39,845 nucleotides of DNA, taken from the IMG/VR virus record IMGVR_UViG_3300034021_001618, positions 1 through 39,845 of that record; one strand, 5' to 3'. This document shows, piece by piece, positions 13,357 through 21,638 of the stretch. The DNA comes from a virus. A program made the translations under genes and the position numbers. Each line of letters begins with the position of its first letter. Within the stretch, counting starts at the first letter, position 1. The notes beneath the pieces are model-generated. The model was not told where the DNA came from. It made no database searches and saw nothing but the letters and a program-made list of their open reading frames with translations.

Positions 13357-14007
13357 AAATTTTTCTAATTTTTCTATAAAGGGTTTCACCATAGGGTGGT
13401 CTTGTATATCTGAATATTCCATACCCTTTGATTTCATATGTTTTATGGTGTCAATAATTCTTTGTAAACTTGAACCCACAAATTTTGATGCTTGAGGATA
13501 TTGTTGTATAAATTCCGACAATTTGAATATTTTTTTTGATTCTTCAATTGGCATTTTCAAACTGAAAACTAATCTTCCTAACATATTTTTCGCATATTGG
13601 TCCGCATCTAACTCCATCTCCCAATATTGTTGATAAATTTTCTCGAAATCTTCCAAATCGTAATCTGTTAGAGGATTGGGCATTTTTATTTCTGAAATTT
13701 GTTGTTCGTGTCTTATTTCATGAAATAAAGTATAAAGAAAATCCCCCAAGGTAGCCATTTGACTTGGAGCACAAATTATAACTTGGTCTCTTGTTCTCAC
13801 TCCTGCATATGATGGACAAGCATTTAAAAACTTCACATTGTAATTTGATTTTTCTATAAAATTTTTAACAAAACTTCTAATCATCGGTATCCTGTCTAAA
13901 TAATTTTTTGGAAAAATAGATTTGAAATTTTCCAAAACTTTGTCAAGATTTGAAGTGGGGTTTTCTGAGTCAGACTCTCTTAAAATTTTTCTTATCAATT
14001 CACGCAT
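13351..14007 (-). CDS. HExxH zinc metallopeptidase-like protein
   Basis: 218 aa. F-H96-E97-I-R-H100 is a zincin HExxH motif, and WEMELDADQYA (E130/E132, about 30 residues later) resembles the ExxAD third-ligand helix of gluzincins such as ImmA/IrrE-like and related peptidases. No signal peptide is visible, so action in the cytosol or in the virion is expected. The start at 14007 (MRELIRKILRESDSEN) is preferred over an upstream ATG because a TATTTAT box lies exactly 5 nt before it. The first 11 residues form a basic amphipathic helix ending in L-R-E, which resembles a T4 capsid-targeting sequence. Substrate unknown. Confidence 0.7.
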   Translation of the reverse strand: MRELIRKILRESDSENPTSNLDKVLENFKSIFPKNYLDRIPMIRSFVKNFIEKSNYNVKFLNACPSYAGVRTRDQVIICAPSQMATLGDFLYTLFHEIRHEQQISEIKMPNPLTDYDLEDFEKIYQQYWEMELDADQYAKNMLGRLVFSLKMPIEESKKIFKLSEFIQQYPQASKFVGSSLQRIIDTIKHMKSKGMEYSDIQDHPMVKPFIEKLEKFL

Positions 14008-14012
14008 TTCAT

Positions 14013-14019
14013 ATAAATA
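14013..14019 (-). promoter_or_regulatory. TATTTAT box 5 nt before the ATG at 14007
   Basis: ATAAATA on the plus strand. It follows the A/T-rich end of the clpC-like gene, with TATTTAT-ATGAA-ATG toward the peptidase gene. Confidence 0.5.
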
Positions 14020-14032
14020 CAAAAAAAGGGAC

Positions 14033-16042
14033 TTATCGTCCCTTTTTTGTTATTTTTATTTCTTCTTTCTCAACTTTCAAATGATAGGTTTTCCCTTCGA
14101 TGAATTTTCCTGTGAGAACTTCCTCAGAAATTAAATCTTCAACTTTGTCTTGAATTGCTCTTTTCAAGGGTCTTGCTCCATACAATTCGTCATATCCTAT
14201 TTTTGAAAGGTATTCAATAAGACTATCATCGTATGTGACAGTATATTTTAATTCAGAAAGCCTGTTAGAAAGTTTTTTCAATTCAATCTCCGTGATTTTT
14301 TTAATATCGTCTTTTGATAAAGAATTGAAAACAATCGTATCATCAATCCTATTCAAGAACTCAGGAGAAAAGAAATTTTTCATTTCTTTCATGAGAACCT
14401 GTTTTCTGGCTTCCTCATTTGAATAGGAATTAGAGAAACCAATCCCTGTACCGAAATCTTGTAATTTTTTGACTCCTAAGTTTGTTGTCAAAATAATCAA
14501 AGTATTTTTAAAATTGATTTTTCTACCGAGAGAATCTGTCACGTGTCCTTCATCAAGAATTTGTAACAAGATTGTGAAAACGTCTTTATGTGCTTTTTCT
14601 ACCTCGTCGAAAAGGATAACTGAGTAAGGTTTGTTTTTAACCTTTTCAGTTAGTTGTCCCCCTTCATCGTATCCGACATAACCAGGAGGGGCACCTACTA
14701 ATTTGGATACAGTGTGTTTTTCTTGGTATTCACTCATGTCAACTCTGATAAGAGCTTCTTCTGAACCAAACATCTCTTTCGCAAGTTGTTTTGCCAAGTG
14801 TGTTTTACCGACGCCAGTAGAACCGAGAAAAATAAATGAACCGATTGGCCTGTTGGGGTCTTTGATACCCAAGCGGTTTCTTTTAATTGATTTAACCACT
14901 TTGATTACGGCCGAATCTTGTCCAATAACCTTACCTGTTAGCTCCTTATCCAAGTTTATCAGAGATTTTGTATCATCAACACTCATTTTGTTTACAGGAA
15001 TTTTGGTCATATTTGAAACAACATCATAAACCATGTTCAACGTGATTTCTTGTTTTTGTTTCTCCATTTCCTCATCAAATTTCTTTTTCTCCGAATCTAA
15101 TTTATCCAACAACTTTTTTTCTCTATCTCGTAATTGCGCCGCTTGTTCGTAATTCTGTTTTTTTACAACATCGATTTTTTGTTGTTTGATTTCCGCAGCC
15201 TTTTTTTTGAGTTCCTCAATAACCTCGGGAATTTTCACTTCTGTTTGCATACGTGCACCAACCTCATCTAAAATGTCAAATGCTTTGTCAGGAAATTCTC
15301 GGTCTGTAATATAACGTTCAGCAAGTTTGACACAAACCTCAATGACCTCATCAGAGTACCTGACCTTGTGATAAGATTCATATTTGGGACGAATGTTCTT
15401 CAGAATTTCTATAGTTTCAGCAACAGATGAAGCCTCAACAATAATTTTTTGGAATCGTCTTTCAAGAGCACCATCCTTTTCAATGTTTTTTCTGAACTCA
15501 TCTAAAGTTGTGGCCCCAATAATTTGAATCTCACCACGTGATAAAGCGGGTTTGAAAATATTGGAACCATCCATAGAACCGGCAGAATTACCCGAACCAA
15601 CCAAAGTGTGCACCTCGTCAATAAAAACTATAATGTTTGGGTTTGTCTGTAATTCTTCAATAATAACTTTCATCCTCTCTTCAAATTGTCCTCTATATTT
15701 TGTTCCCGCCACAACAGAGGTCAGGTCTAAGTTTACAATTCTTTTATCAATAAGATTTTTGGGACATTCACCGCTTACAATTTTCATTGCTAAACCCTCT
15801 ACAATTGCGGTTTTACCACATCCCGGTTCTCCTAAGATAATTGGATTGTTTTTCTTGCGTCTTGATAGGATTTGTGCAATCCTCAAAATTTCTCGGTCTC
15901 TACCAATTACAGGGTCTAATTTACCTTCGGACGCAAGTTTATTTAAATCTCTACTGAAGTTGTCCAAAACAGGAGTAGAACTGTCGGAAGTCTTTTGCTT
16001 CCTACTTGTTTTCATGTCGTCATCATCCATTAGTTCATTCAT
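14033..16042 (-). CDS. ClpC/ClpA-like AAA+ unfoldase lacking the N-domain
   Basis: 669 aa against about 810 for ClpC: the Clp_N adaptor domain is absent and the protein starts close to the first AAA+ module. D1 has Walker A GEPGCGKT (71-78) and Walker B IIVFIDE (about 137-143). A short middle region has a UVR-like helix (NYEQAAQLRDREKKLL, about 298-312). D2 has Walker A GSTGVGKT (407-414), pore-loop segment GAPPGYVGYDEGG, Walker B VILFDE (475-480) and sensor region FLNRIDD. GTGIGFSNS (about 531-539) lies where ClpA/ClpC carry the IGL/VGF loop that docks ClpP. It probably unfolds substrates for host ClpP; no ClpP gene is in the window. Substrate choice would have to work without the normal N-domain. 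Confidence 0.92.
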   Translation of the reverse strand: MNELMDDDDMKTSRKQKTSDSSTPVLDNFSRDLNKLASEGKLDPVIGRDREILRIAQILSRRKKNNPIILGEPGCGKTAIVEGLAMKIVSGECPKNLIDKRIVNLDLTSVVAGTKYRGQFEERMKVIIEELQTNPNIIVFIDEVHTLVGSGNSAGSMDGSNIFKPALSRGEIQIIGATTLDEFRKNIEKDGALERRFQKIIVEASSVAETIEILKNIRPKYESYHKVRYSDEVIEVCVKLAERYITDREFPDKAFDILDEVGARMQTEVKIPEVIEELKKKAAEIKQQKIDVVKKQNYEQAAQLRDREKKLLDKLDSEKKKFDEEMEKQKQEITLNMVYDVVSNMTKIPVNKMSVDDTKSLINLDKELTGKVIGQDSAVIKVVKSIKRNRLGIKDPNRPIGSFIFLGSTGVGKTHLAKQLAKEMFGSEEALIRVDMSEYQEKHTVSKLVGAPPGYVGYDEGGQLTEKVKNKPYSVILFDEVEKAHKDVFTILLQILDEGHVTDSLGRKINFKNTLIILTTNLGVKKLQDFGTGIGFSNSYSNEEARKQVLMKEMKNFFSPEFLNRIDDTIVFNSLSKDDIKKITEIELKKLSNRLSELKYTVTYDDSLIEYLSKIGYDELYGARPLKRAIQDKVEDLISEEVLTGKFIEGKTYHLKVEKEEIKITKKGR

Positions 16043-16174
16043 GGTATATAATTTTTACAAAGATGTATCAAAAAATGTACACAAACAAATAATTTGTAAT
16101 ATTGTCATAATAAATTTTTTTTTCATGACAATCTGTCATTTATTTAGTTTCGGCACACAACTTGACTCTAATTA

Positions 16175-16182
16175 TATAAATA
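16175..16182. promoter_or_regulatory. TATAAATA in the clpC-hsp20 divergent region
   Basis: On the plus strand this is the exact T4 late-promoter octamer, upstream of hsp20 by 25 nt. On the minus strand it is TATTTATA, the box used elsewhere in this window, which would point to the clpC-like gene 133 nt away. Orientation is therefore ambiguous. The rest of the 165-nt gap is AT-rich. Confidence 0.35.
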
Positions 16183-16207
16183 ATAAACCTCAAAAACAAA
16201 AAAAACT

Positions 16208-16603
16208 ATGATTTTATCTAACAACGAATTGAACAGAATTTTCGACGACATTTTCAATGGGACGTCCAAACCTTATTTCAAAACCTCAGTAATTTCAAAA
16301 AATCCTGATGAGGAGAATTATGAAATAAATCAAACAAAAGATGGTGCATATCTTTTCTTTGAGGTTCCTGGTTTTAATAAATCAAATCTCAAAGTAGAAA
16401 TGGAAGACGGAATTCTAATCATTCAAGGAAAAAGAATTTATAAATTGAATGGTGAAGAAAAAACAAAATCTGTATCAAAAGAATTCAAAATTGGAAAGGA
16501 ATATAATTCATCTGAGATTGAGGCAACAATAGAAGATGGTCTACTAACGGTATTCGTACCTAATTACAAAAAACAAGAAAAAAAGAGAATCAATCTCCTG
16601 TGA
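16208..16603 (+). CDS. Hsp20-family small heat-shock protein
   Basis: 131 aa. The alpha-crystallin domain spans residues about 38-125: AYLFFEVPGFNKSNLKVEMEDGILIIQGKR, then ATIEDGLLTVFVPNYKK with the conserved A-x-x-x-[DE]-G-[LV]-L-x-[VI]-x-x-P motif. The C-terminus KKRINLL provides an I-x-L-like anchor used for oligomerisation. Small Hsps hold unfolding proteins without ATP; T4-type cyanophages often carry one. It is divergent from clpC, consistent with a shared chaperone/proteolysis role. It ends at a bidirectional terminator. Confidence 0.9.
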   Translation: MILSNNELNRIFDDIFNGTSKPYFKTSVISKNPDEENYEINQTKDGAYLFFEVPGFNKSNLKVEMEDGILIIQGKRIYKLNGEEKTKSVSKEFKIGKEYNSSEIEATIEDGLLTVFVPNYKKQEKKRINLL

Positions 16604-16607
16604 TAAA

Positions 16608-16637
16608 AAAACCCTCAACTTAGTTGGGGGTTTTTTC
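16608..16637. terminator. Bidirectional terminator
   Basis: AACCCTCAAC-TTA-GTTGGGGGTT stem with A run before and T run after. It serves hsp20 (+) and the oxygenase gene (-), whose stop codon lies inside the stem. Confidence 0.85.
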
Positions 16638-17171
16638 ACACCAATCTATTATAAGATGAACTCTATCTTCATCACCATCATTCACCACAGAATGTGATAA
16701 TTTATCATTATTCATTTCCCAAATTTCACCGACTTTCATATTGATGGATTCTTCACCTACATTGAAAATACATTTTTCATTTGTAATTATTGGTATGTGT
16801 ATCCTTTTAGAAAATTTAAAAGTATTGTTTGCACTGTCAACGTGGGTTGGTATAATACTTTTTTTGTATAGTTTGACTAAAATAGCTCTGAGTAAATAAC
16901 CTGAACCGCCGGTTTGTTTTTTTATAATTTCACAAATATTATTTAAATCCTCTTCGAAGAAGGTATAGTTTTTAGTAAACACTGGATTAAAGTTGGTAGA
17001 AAAAAAATCATTGTCATAAACTATTTTAATTGTTTGTGTATTGACCATATCAGTACACGCTTTTTGTCTCAAGGTAAATTCGTTCCAATCTACTTTTTCA
17101 CTATTTAATATCGTCAGAATATTCGATATGTCATAATGTCCATAATATTTGAAAGATTCATTTACATTCAT
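16620..17171 (-). CDS. Aspartyl/asparaginyl beta-hydroxylase-like 2OG-Fe(II) oxygenase
   Basis: 183 aa. The C-terminal cupin fold shows THVDSAN (H110, D112), a strand FSKRIHIPIITNEK, GEIWEMNN, LSHSVVNDG (H160) and DRVHLIIDW (R170, a 2-oxoglutarate contact). This matches the Asp_Arg_Hydrox family pattern of H-x-D...H with a conserved N-N and R. These enzymes hydroxylate peptide side chains, and phage members are known but of unclear target. The N-terminal 90 residues are less conserved. No membrane segment. It stands alone on its strand. Confidence 0.78.
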   Translation of the reverse strand: MNVNESFKYYGHYDISNILTILNSEKVDWNEFTLRQKACTDMVNTQTIKIVYDNDFFSTNFNPVFTKNYTFFEEDLNNICEIIKKQTGGSGYLLRAILVKLYKKSIIPTHVDSANNTFKFSKRIHIPIITNEKCIFNVGEESINMKVGEIWEMNNDKLSHSVVNDGDEDRVHLIIDWCEKTPN

Positions 17172-17209
17172 ACTTATAATTATAATTCTTTAGTTAAAAT
17201 AAATTTATT

Positions 17210-17452
17210 ATGTCAGTGATTAGAGAAACTATAGAAGGTTCAAAAATTATAAATGAAATTAAATCATCGAATCTCAAGAGGACAGAATATGATGTTGAAA
17301 CAAAAATGATGATTGTTGAATTCAACAATGGTTCTAAATACCAATATGAGGACGTACCCCATCAAATTTATACAAGATTCAGAATGTCGGAGTCACAAGG
17401 AAAATTTTTTTCAACTGATATTTCAAAAAAATACAAATTCAAAAAACTATAA
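17210..17452 (+). CDS. KTSC-domain protein
   Basis: 80 aa. The sequence KSSNLKRTEYDVETKMMIVEF, then NGSKYQYEDVPHQIYTRFRMSESQGKFFSTDIS, matches the KTSC domain (S-S-x-x-x-x-x-x-Y-D, F-x-x-G-x-x-Y-x-Y-x-x-V-P, S-x-G-x-x-F/Y). The domain is often fused or adjacent to nucleic-acid enzymes in phages and bacteria; its function is not established. Only the domain itself is present. It is followed by the TATTTAT box of the next gene, so it is a separate unit. Confidence 0.85.
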   Translation: MSVIRETIEGSKIINEIKSSNLKRTEYDVETKMMIVEFNNGSKYQYEDVPHQIYTRFRMSESQGKFFSTDISKKYKFKKL

Positions 17453-17461
17453 TTTTCGTGG

Positions 17462-17468
17462 TATTTAT
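17462..17468 (+). promoter_or_regulatory. TATTTAT box 5 nt before the ATG at 17474
   Basis: TATTTAT-TGTGA-ATG, the same spacing as before the genes at 4731, 14007, 30242 and (GTG) 1861. Confidence 0.55.
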
Positions 17469-17473
17469 TGTGA

Positions 17474-19447
17474 ATGAAGAAGTTTCAAAAAATTTTAGAT
17501 AGTTTTTCTTTGCAAGAAAATTTGAATCCCAAGGTTTGGGATAACTACGAGGATATTGATAAGGCAACTCTAAAATCTGAAGTAAGAAAAAAATTACTTG
17601 AGATTGCTGAGGAATTTTCTGATGATTTAGGGGACGATGTCTTTATCGAAGATATTGTCTTGATGGGTTCTTTAGCAAATTACAACTGGTCAGAATTTTC
17701 GGACTTCGATTTACACTTGCTTGTTGATTTCGGAAAATATGGTGAAGATGAGGAATTGTATAGAGAAATTTTCGAGTTAAAAAAGAAAGAGTTTAATAAT
17801 AAATATGATATCACCATTTATGGTTACGATGTTGAGGTTTATGCACAAGGTGCGGATGATGAACATTCCAGCAGTGCTGTTTATTCCATAATGAATGATG
17901 AATGGATTCAAAAACCAGTCAAGGAAAATGCGGAAATAGATTTTGATTTTTTAAAAAAGAAAGTGAAATCTTGGATTTCAAAAATTGATGATACAATAGA
18001 AACCGAGGATATCGATAAGATGAAATCTCTCAAAGAAAAAATAAAAAAATATCGTAAATCGGGATTAGAAAAAGAAGGAGAGTTTTCCTATGAAAATTTA
18101 GTTTTCAAATTTTTGAGAAGGTCGGAAATGATTGGAAAACTTTTTGAGGCAATAACAAAGGCTAAAGATAAAAAACTTTCAATCGAATCAAAAATCACTG
18201 AACAAAGTGATAGATTATTTGGTTCCGCAAGTGTTAAAATACCCGCAGATGGTGCTCATGCGGGTCAAAGTGGATGGGCTAGTGGTAACGCTTGGGATAT
18301 TAAAGCACCTATCGGAGAACCGGTTTATGCAATTGCGGATGGAACTGTTAAAACCTTCAAAGACTACGGACCTAAGGTAAGGAAAACTCAAGGGAAAAAA
18401 CTTTTTGGTATAGGATTCACTGTGAAGAGTGATAATTCATTACCCGATGTATATTATACTCATCTACAGAATGCTCAAGTACAAAAGGGTTCCAAAGTAA
18501 AATGTGGACAATTGTTAGGATATGTGATGGATTTTCCTGGAAGTTCCTATGACCACCTGCACATTGGAGTTGAGTATGGACACAATATAAGAGAATTTTT
18601 GAATGACGATGGTACTCTAAAATGTGCCAAAGGGGAAATTGAAGTTACCCCTAAATCAAAACAAAAAAAACAATCTAATAAAGACCAACAGATGGTTTGG
18701 AATACTTTATCAGATTCTGTTTTCTTGAAAAAGATTATGTCCTACGTGAAGGACGGTTTGTATTTTGAATATACTCCAGGACAAAAGATACCATATGAAC
18801 AACCCGTAGAAGTGATACAATCAGGTTTACAATTTTTTGGGTTTTCTTTACCAAGATATGGTGTTGATGGTAAATTCGGACCTGAAACCCAAGGAGCTGT
18901 TAAAGATTTTCAATCAAGTGTTGGGTTACCACAAACAGGAATTTTTGGAGTAGAAGATTCCAAATACCTTTTGGCTATGTTGATACAGAAAGGTTTTACT
19001 GATTCTGATTTGAGAGGTCTTCAATATGATAGGGATTTCGGATTAGAGTCAAAAAATGACCAAGATTTTTATCAAACTTTACTTACCAAACTAGGTGCAC
19101 CTGTAACAAATGAAAATATGAAGTTTTTATTGGCTTGGAGACAAGCTGAGGGTAAGGCAGGTAATTTTAATCCATTCAATACAACTCACAAACTCGAAAA
19201 CTCAACCGATTTTAACTCTGCGGGGGTCCAAAATTATCAGACATTAGATGATGGTATGTACGCAACACTAAGAACCCTAACCAATGGGAGATATAATTGT
19301 ATCGTAAACGGTTTAATAAATGATATAGGTGCTGCTGAAATAGCTAAATGTGCTTCTCTAGAAACTTGGGGAACGGGAGACTTAGTTGGTAAAGTAATCA
19401 GTGGTTATGAGAATGGAGCATCAATTAAAAGCCCAAGTCTCAGATAA
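17474..19447 (+). CDS. Nucleotidyltransferase / M23 peptidase / peptidoglycan-binding fusion (virion lysin?)
   Basis: 657 aa with four parts. (1) Residues about 35-130: Pol-beta-type nucleotidyltransferase, LMG65-S66...S76-D77-F-D79-L-H81, as in stand-alone phage proteins. (2) About 253-385: M23/LytM-like fold, GNAWDIKAPIGEPVYAIADG (D275), YYTH330 and YDHLHIGVE (H361, H363); the usual first zinc His is replaced by Gly/Asn, although H262 may compensate. (3) About 425-485: peptidoglycan-binding type 1 repeat (GVDGKFGPETQGAVKDFQ). (4) About 510-657: a domain with FLLAWRQAEGKAGNFNPFNTT and NSAGVQNYQTLDDGMYATL, seen in phage lysins and probably muralytic. [IL]-x-E sites at LQE-N (residue 15) and ITE-Q (243) could allow the prohead protease to release the parts. 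A tail- or head-associated lysin is likely; the role of the transferase is unclear. Confidence 0.8.
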   Translation: MKKFQKILDSFSLQENLNPKVWDNYEDIDKATLKSEVRKKLLEIAEEFSDDLGDDVFIEDIVLMGSLANYNWSEFSDFDLHLLVDFGKYGEDEELYREIFELKKKEFNNKYDITIYGYDVEVYAQGADDEHSSSAVYSIMNDEWIQKPVKENAEIDFDFLKKKVKSWISKIDDTIETEDIDKMKSLKEKIKKYRKSGLEKEGEFSYENLVFKFLRRSEMIGKLFEAITKAKDKKLSIESKITEQSDRLFGSASVKIPADGAHAGQSGWASGNAWDIKAPIGEPVYAIADGTVKTFKDYGPKVRKTQGKKLFGIGFTVKSDNSLPDVYYTHLQNAQVQKGSKVKCGQLLGYVMDFPGSSYDHLHIGVEYGHNIREFLNDDGTLKCAKGEIEVTPKSKQKKQSNKDQQMVWNTLSDSVFLKKIMSYVKDGLYFEYTPGQKIPYEQPVEVIQSGLQFFGFSLPRYGVDGKFGPETQGAVKDFQSSVGLPQTGIFGVEDSKYLLAMLIQKGFTDSDLRGLQYDRDFGLESKNDQDFYQTLLTKLGAPVTNENMKFLLAWRQAEGKAGNFNPFNTTHKLENSTDFNSAGVQNYQTLDDGMYATLRTLTNGRYNCIVNGLINDIGAAEIAKCASLETWGTGDLVGKVISGYENGASIKSPSLR

Positions 19448-19471
19448 TTAGATTATTTCTCAAAACTACTA

Positions 19472-19479
19472 TATTTATA
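19472..19479 (+). promoter_or_regulatory. TATTTATA box upstream of 19492
   Basis: The box ends 12 nt before the ATG. The leader AAGAAAAATTAG resembles that before the scaffold gene at 31699. Confidence 0.5.
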
Positions 19480-19491
19480 AAGAAAAATTAG

Positions 19492-20331
19492 ATGGCTTTA
19501 TTAACATACCAAATAGCACCTTGTTTTGGCGGAACAACAATATTAGTTGATTTTGATAGTAGTAATTTACCTGCTGTAAATGGTTGTTATTTTTTGAGGT
19601 TCACGGGTGCAACTCAAGAGGGATGTTATGAGATAATTGATTATGCAGAACCAGCCACAGGAACTGATACTGTAAACTTCATGTCTATCAATCATGTTGA
19701 TTGTGGGACTTGTTTAGCCATTGTTACACCTACCCCGACCCCATCAGTGACACAGACTAAAACCCCAACACCAACACCTACTCAAACCGACACCCCAAAT
19801 GTGACCTCAACACCTACAGGGACTCCAAGTGTCACACCGACAACAACAAAAACTCCAACACCATCGGTGACAACAACGAATACTCCAACAAAAACTAATA
19901 CACCTACACCTTCAATTACAGCCAGTAATACACCCACACCTTCAATTACTGCTAGCAACACACCCACACCCACACAAACAGGTACACCTGCTGCTACTCC
20001 AACACAAACTGGAACTTCAGCGGTTACTCCAACACCAACACCAACTGTAACCAAAACTAATACTCCAACGCCTACACAAACAGGTACCCCTCCAGCGACA
20101 CCAACCCAAACACCAACACCCACCCAAACTCCATTTTATAGTGGTATATCAGTAAACCAAAACTATGAATATACTGCGGAAATGCTTGGTTCATTTAGTG
20201 GGGGAACATTACCACCTGGTACACTAGTACCACATCCAGGATATGCTGCGGATTTACCTAATGGTAACACAATTCAGGTAATACAGCTAAATGCCATAAC
20301 ATTAGGAGGATTTGACGGACTCAACAATTAA
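19492..20331 (+). CDS. Thr/Pro-rich stalk protein, probably a virion surface protein
   Basis: 279 aa. The N-terminal 80 residues form a compact Cys-containing domain ([38 protein letters not shown]). Residues about 83-215 are low-complexity T-P repeats ([18 protein letters not shown] twice, PTQTGTPxATPTQTG) that would form an extended, possibly O-glycosylated rod. The C-terminal 65 residues are again a globular-type sequence ending GGFDGLNN. A domain-rod-domain layout suits a fibre, spike or capsid decoration protein. It lies at the start of the structural cluster with its own promoter box. The assignment is inference from composition and context. Confidence 0.6.
   Translation: MALLTYQIAPCFGGTTILVDFDSSNLPAVNGCYFLRFTGATQEGCYEIIDYAEPATGTDTVNFMSINHVDCGTCLAIVTPTPTPSVTQTKTPTPTPTQTDTPNVTSTPTGTPSVTPTTTKTPTPSVTTTNTPTKTNTPTPSITASNTPTPSITASNTPTPTQTGTPAATPTQTGTSAVTPTPTPTVTKTNTPTPTQTGTPPATPTQTPTPTQTPFYSGISVNQNYEYTAEMLGSFSGGTLPPGTLVPHPGYAADLPNGNTIQVIQLNAITLGGFDGLNN
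19732..20130 (+). repeat. T/P-coding low-complexity repeat region
   Basis: Degenerate repeats of ACACC/ACTCCAACA-type units, including the two near-identical copies of the [10 protein letters not shown] coding segment (about 19900-19970). It is likely to vary in length by slippage between related phages. Confidence 0.75.
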
Positions 20332-20354
20332 AACTTTTAAAAAACAATATAAAA

Positions 20355-21638
20355 ATGGGAGACTTAAAACCAATAGGGAGTGAAAAACTCACAGGTCAAG
20401 ACAAAATCAAAAGAATTCTTGAAATTGCAAAGTACAACGAAACAATTCCAAGTTCCGTGAATGAAAATGCAAAATCAGTATATTCAATAAATTTAGCTGA
20501 CGGTAATGACTATCAGATTGTAAAAGAAAAACAAGGATACATTATCAAGAAAGTAGTTTCTGAATCTCAGTTAGATTACATTGAGCCTATGAAAAACAGA
20601 AAATATTTTTCCTCATATTCCCAAGCATTCAAAAGATTAAATCTATTGGCAGGTGAACTGAATAGATTAAATGAGAATGAGAATGGGGTTGAATTATATG
20701 GAGAACAAAAGAAATTTGTTTTGAAAACTCCTAAACCTGAGCCTGAGGCAGTAGAACCTCCGGCACCACCTGCAGAACCACCAGCAGTTCCGCAACCAGA
20801 ATTACCTGATTCACCTGTCGGAGGTGAAGAGGAGGTTGACATGAGTGCTGAGGAAATGCCTGATGGTGAAATTGATTTAGGTGCTAGTATGGATGATTTA
20901 GAATTGGATGGTGGTGAATCTGCTCCTGAGGGAGAACCTGAAATGGATGACGCTATGGGTGATGAATCGGCTGCGTCAGAAGAGATGGTGACATTTAAGA
21001 CCATTCAAAAGTTGACAGGTAAACTTACACAAAAAATTAGAGAGTTTGATGCTCAAGACGGAATGACTTCAGAAGATATCAAATATGTGATAAATATGGT
21101 TCTTTCTGCTTTGGATTTGAAAAATCTATCTGAAGAAGATAAAGAAGATATCATGTCAAAATTTGAAGAAGCTGAGGAGAGACCTGAAGGAGATATGGAT
21201 ATGTCTGACAATGAATTGTCAATGGATGATGAAGATATTAGTTCTGATTCAGAGGTTGAGGACATTCAAGCTGATATGGATGAACCAAAATCTGAAATGG
21301 GAGAAATGAATGTTGGAAATGGTTCAATACTTGACAGTATCTTCAAAGAATCAAAAGTAGATAAAGTTTTATCGAAATATTTTGAAATTACAAAGAAGGA
21401 AATCTTGGAATCAAGAGAAAAAAAAGAAAGAAAAAGTAAAATACAAGAAGTTACTTTAAGAAAAAAAATGACTGAAGTAGTGAAACTTTCTGAGTCTGTC
21501 AAACAAGAATTAGTTTCAGAAAAATTTTTGAGAGCAAACCCTTCTTTTAACGTTGTAGGTAAAACTAATAAAAAAAATATAGTTTTCGAGAATAACCAAA
21601 AACAAATTAAAATATCCCCAGAGGGAGAAATTTTATGA
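20355..21638 (+). CDS. Acidic protein of the head gene cluster, function unknown
   Basis: 427 aa. The N-terminus (residues 1-125) is mixed. A Pro/Glu-rich linker (PKPEPEAVEPPAPPAEPPAV) and a long stretch rich in D, E, M and S follow, then a basic helical C-terminus (FEITKKEILESREKKERKSK...). The acidic-middle/basic-end layout resembles the scaffold at 31699, suggesting a core or internal head protein. The next gene starts within its stop region (ATGA overlap), with GAGGGAG upstream of that start as a rare Shine-Dalgarno-like sequence. Confidence 0.6.
   Translation: MGDLKPIGSEKLTGQDKIKRILEIAKYNETIPSSVNENAKSVYSINLADGNDYQIVKEKQGYIIKKVVSESQLDYIEPMKNRKYFSSYSQAFKRLNLLAGELNRLNENENGVELYGEQKKFVLKTPKPEPEAVEPPAPPAEPPAVPQPELPDSPVGGEEEVDMSAEEMPDGEIDLGASMDDLELDGGESAPEGEPEMDDAMGDESAASEEMVTFKTIQKLTGKLTQKIREFDAQDGMTSEDIKYVINMVLSALDLKNLSEEDKEDIMSKFEEAEERPEGDMDMSDNELSMDDEDISSDSEVEDIQADMDEPKSEMGEMNVGNGSILDSIFKESKVDKVLSKYFEITKKEILESREKKERKSKIQEVTLRKKMTEVVKLSESVKQELVSEKFLRANPSFNVVGKTNKKNIVFENNQKQIKISPEGEIL

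Noticed and set aside
19782-20123. Minus-strand Gly/Val-rich frame opposite the T-P repeats
   Set aside because: It is the mirror of the ACACC-type repeat and has no start context or promoter.
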